Of a stretch of 62,337 bases of DNA, positions 62,293 through 62,337 are shown one piece after another. The stretch comes from a virus, in the IMG/VR virus record IMGVR_UViG_3300035228_001109, positions 1 to 62,337 of that record. One strand, 5' to 3'. Within the stretch, counting starts at the first letter, position 1; every line of letters starts with the position of its first letter. The translations under genes and the position numbers were made by a program. The notes below the pieces were generated by a model. The model worked only from the letters and a program-made list of their open reading frames with translations, was not told the DNA's origin and did no database searches.

Positions 62293-62337
62293 ATGACTAA
62301 TTCACAATCAGAACCAAGTATCAAACTCTTAGTAGCA
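62293..62337 (+). CDS. Possible gene start running off the right edge
   Basis: ATG at 62293 opens 15 plus-strand codons (MTNSQSEPSIKLLVA) to the window end. On the opposite strand an open frame ends at 62274 (…SLILGSDCELVINTLQI), which is an equally possible gene end. The window is too short to decide. Confidence 0.25.
   Translation, partial: MTNSQSEPSIKLLVA

Overview
The window looks like part of the genome of a T4-like contractile-tailed cyanophage (cyanomyovirus) of marine picocyanobacteria. The T4 core set is recognisable: single-stranded DNA-binding protein gp32, helicase loader gp59, late-transcription coactivator gp33, head-completion gp4, tube cap gp48, wedge gp53, chaperone/hub gp26 and a gp5/gp27-like hub. 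Alongside sit genes typical of cyanophages and cyanobacteria: phoH, thyX, a cp12-like gene, DUF1825 and DUF4278 proteins. No rRNA, integrase, transposon or CRISPR array was seen. Calls rest on reading translations and on memory of families; no database search was run.

Layout. (1) 1-2.3 kb: a head-internal-type protein with a capsid-targeting leader, small conserved proteins and a glycosyltransferase. (2) 2.4-5.4 kb: GC-richer single-gene cassettes, each with its own promoter, leader and hairpin, including an AbrB-N/ArdA-C-like fusion. (3) 5.3-5.75 kb: seven short palindromic sites about 34 bp apart, then a non-coding stretch. (4) 5.75-20 kb: a dense minus-strand block of about 50 small, often overlapping genes. 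Notable here are a ligase-fold KxDG protein, a methyltransferase/nuclease pair, a SprT-like protease, two proteins with CP12-like tails and a glutaredoxin lacking its nucleophile. (5) 20-24.8 kb: a nuclease/SF2-helicase pair, then an overlapping operon of three 2OG-Fe(II) oxygenases and a flavin-dependent halogenase-like protein behind a strong promoter. (6) 24.8-38 kb: tail-fibre and adhesin genes, with two tRNAs, one aberrant tRNA-like sequence and an orphan Phd/YefM-type antitoxin inserted. (7) 38-47 kb: baseplate hub, a double-domain tail lysin, a tape-measure-like protein and a gp26 gene that ends in a textbook -1 frameshift signal. (8) 47.3-50.2 kb: the only plus-strand genes, gp4, an unknown, gp48 and gp53. 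(9) 50.2-58.4 kb, minus again: gp32, DUF1825, gp59, a capsid-targeted muramidase-like protein, gp33, a RecB-family exonuclease, phoH, thyX and small genes. (10) 58.4-62.3 kb: a second fibre cluster with a glycine-rich adhesin and a fibrinogen-like domain protein.

Together, regions 2-5 look like early/middle host-takeover and nucleotide/DNA functions driven by sigma70-like promoters. Regions 6-8 and 10 are virion morphogenesis, and many of those genes carry T4-type late motifs (NATAAATA) 13-33 nt upstream. Region 9 links replication (gp32, gp59) to late transcription (gp33).
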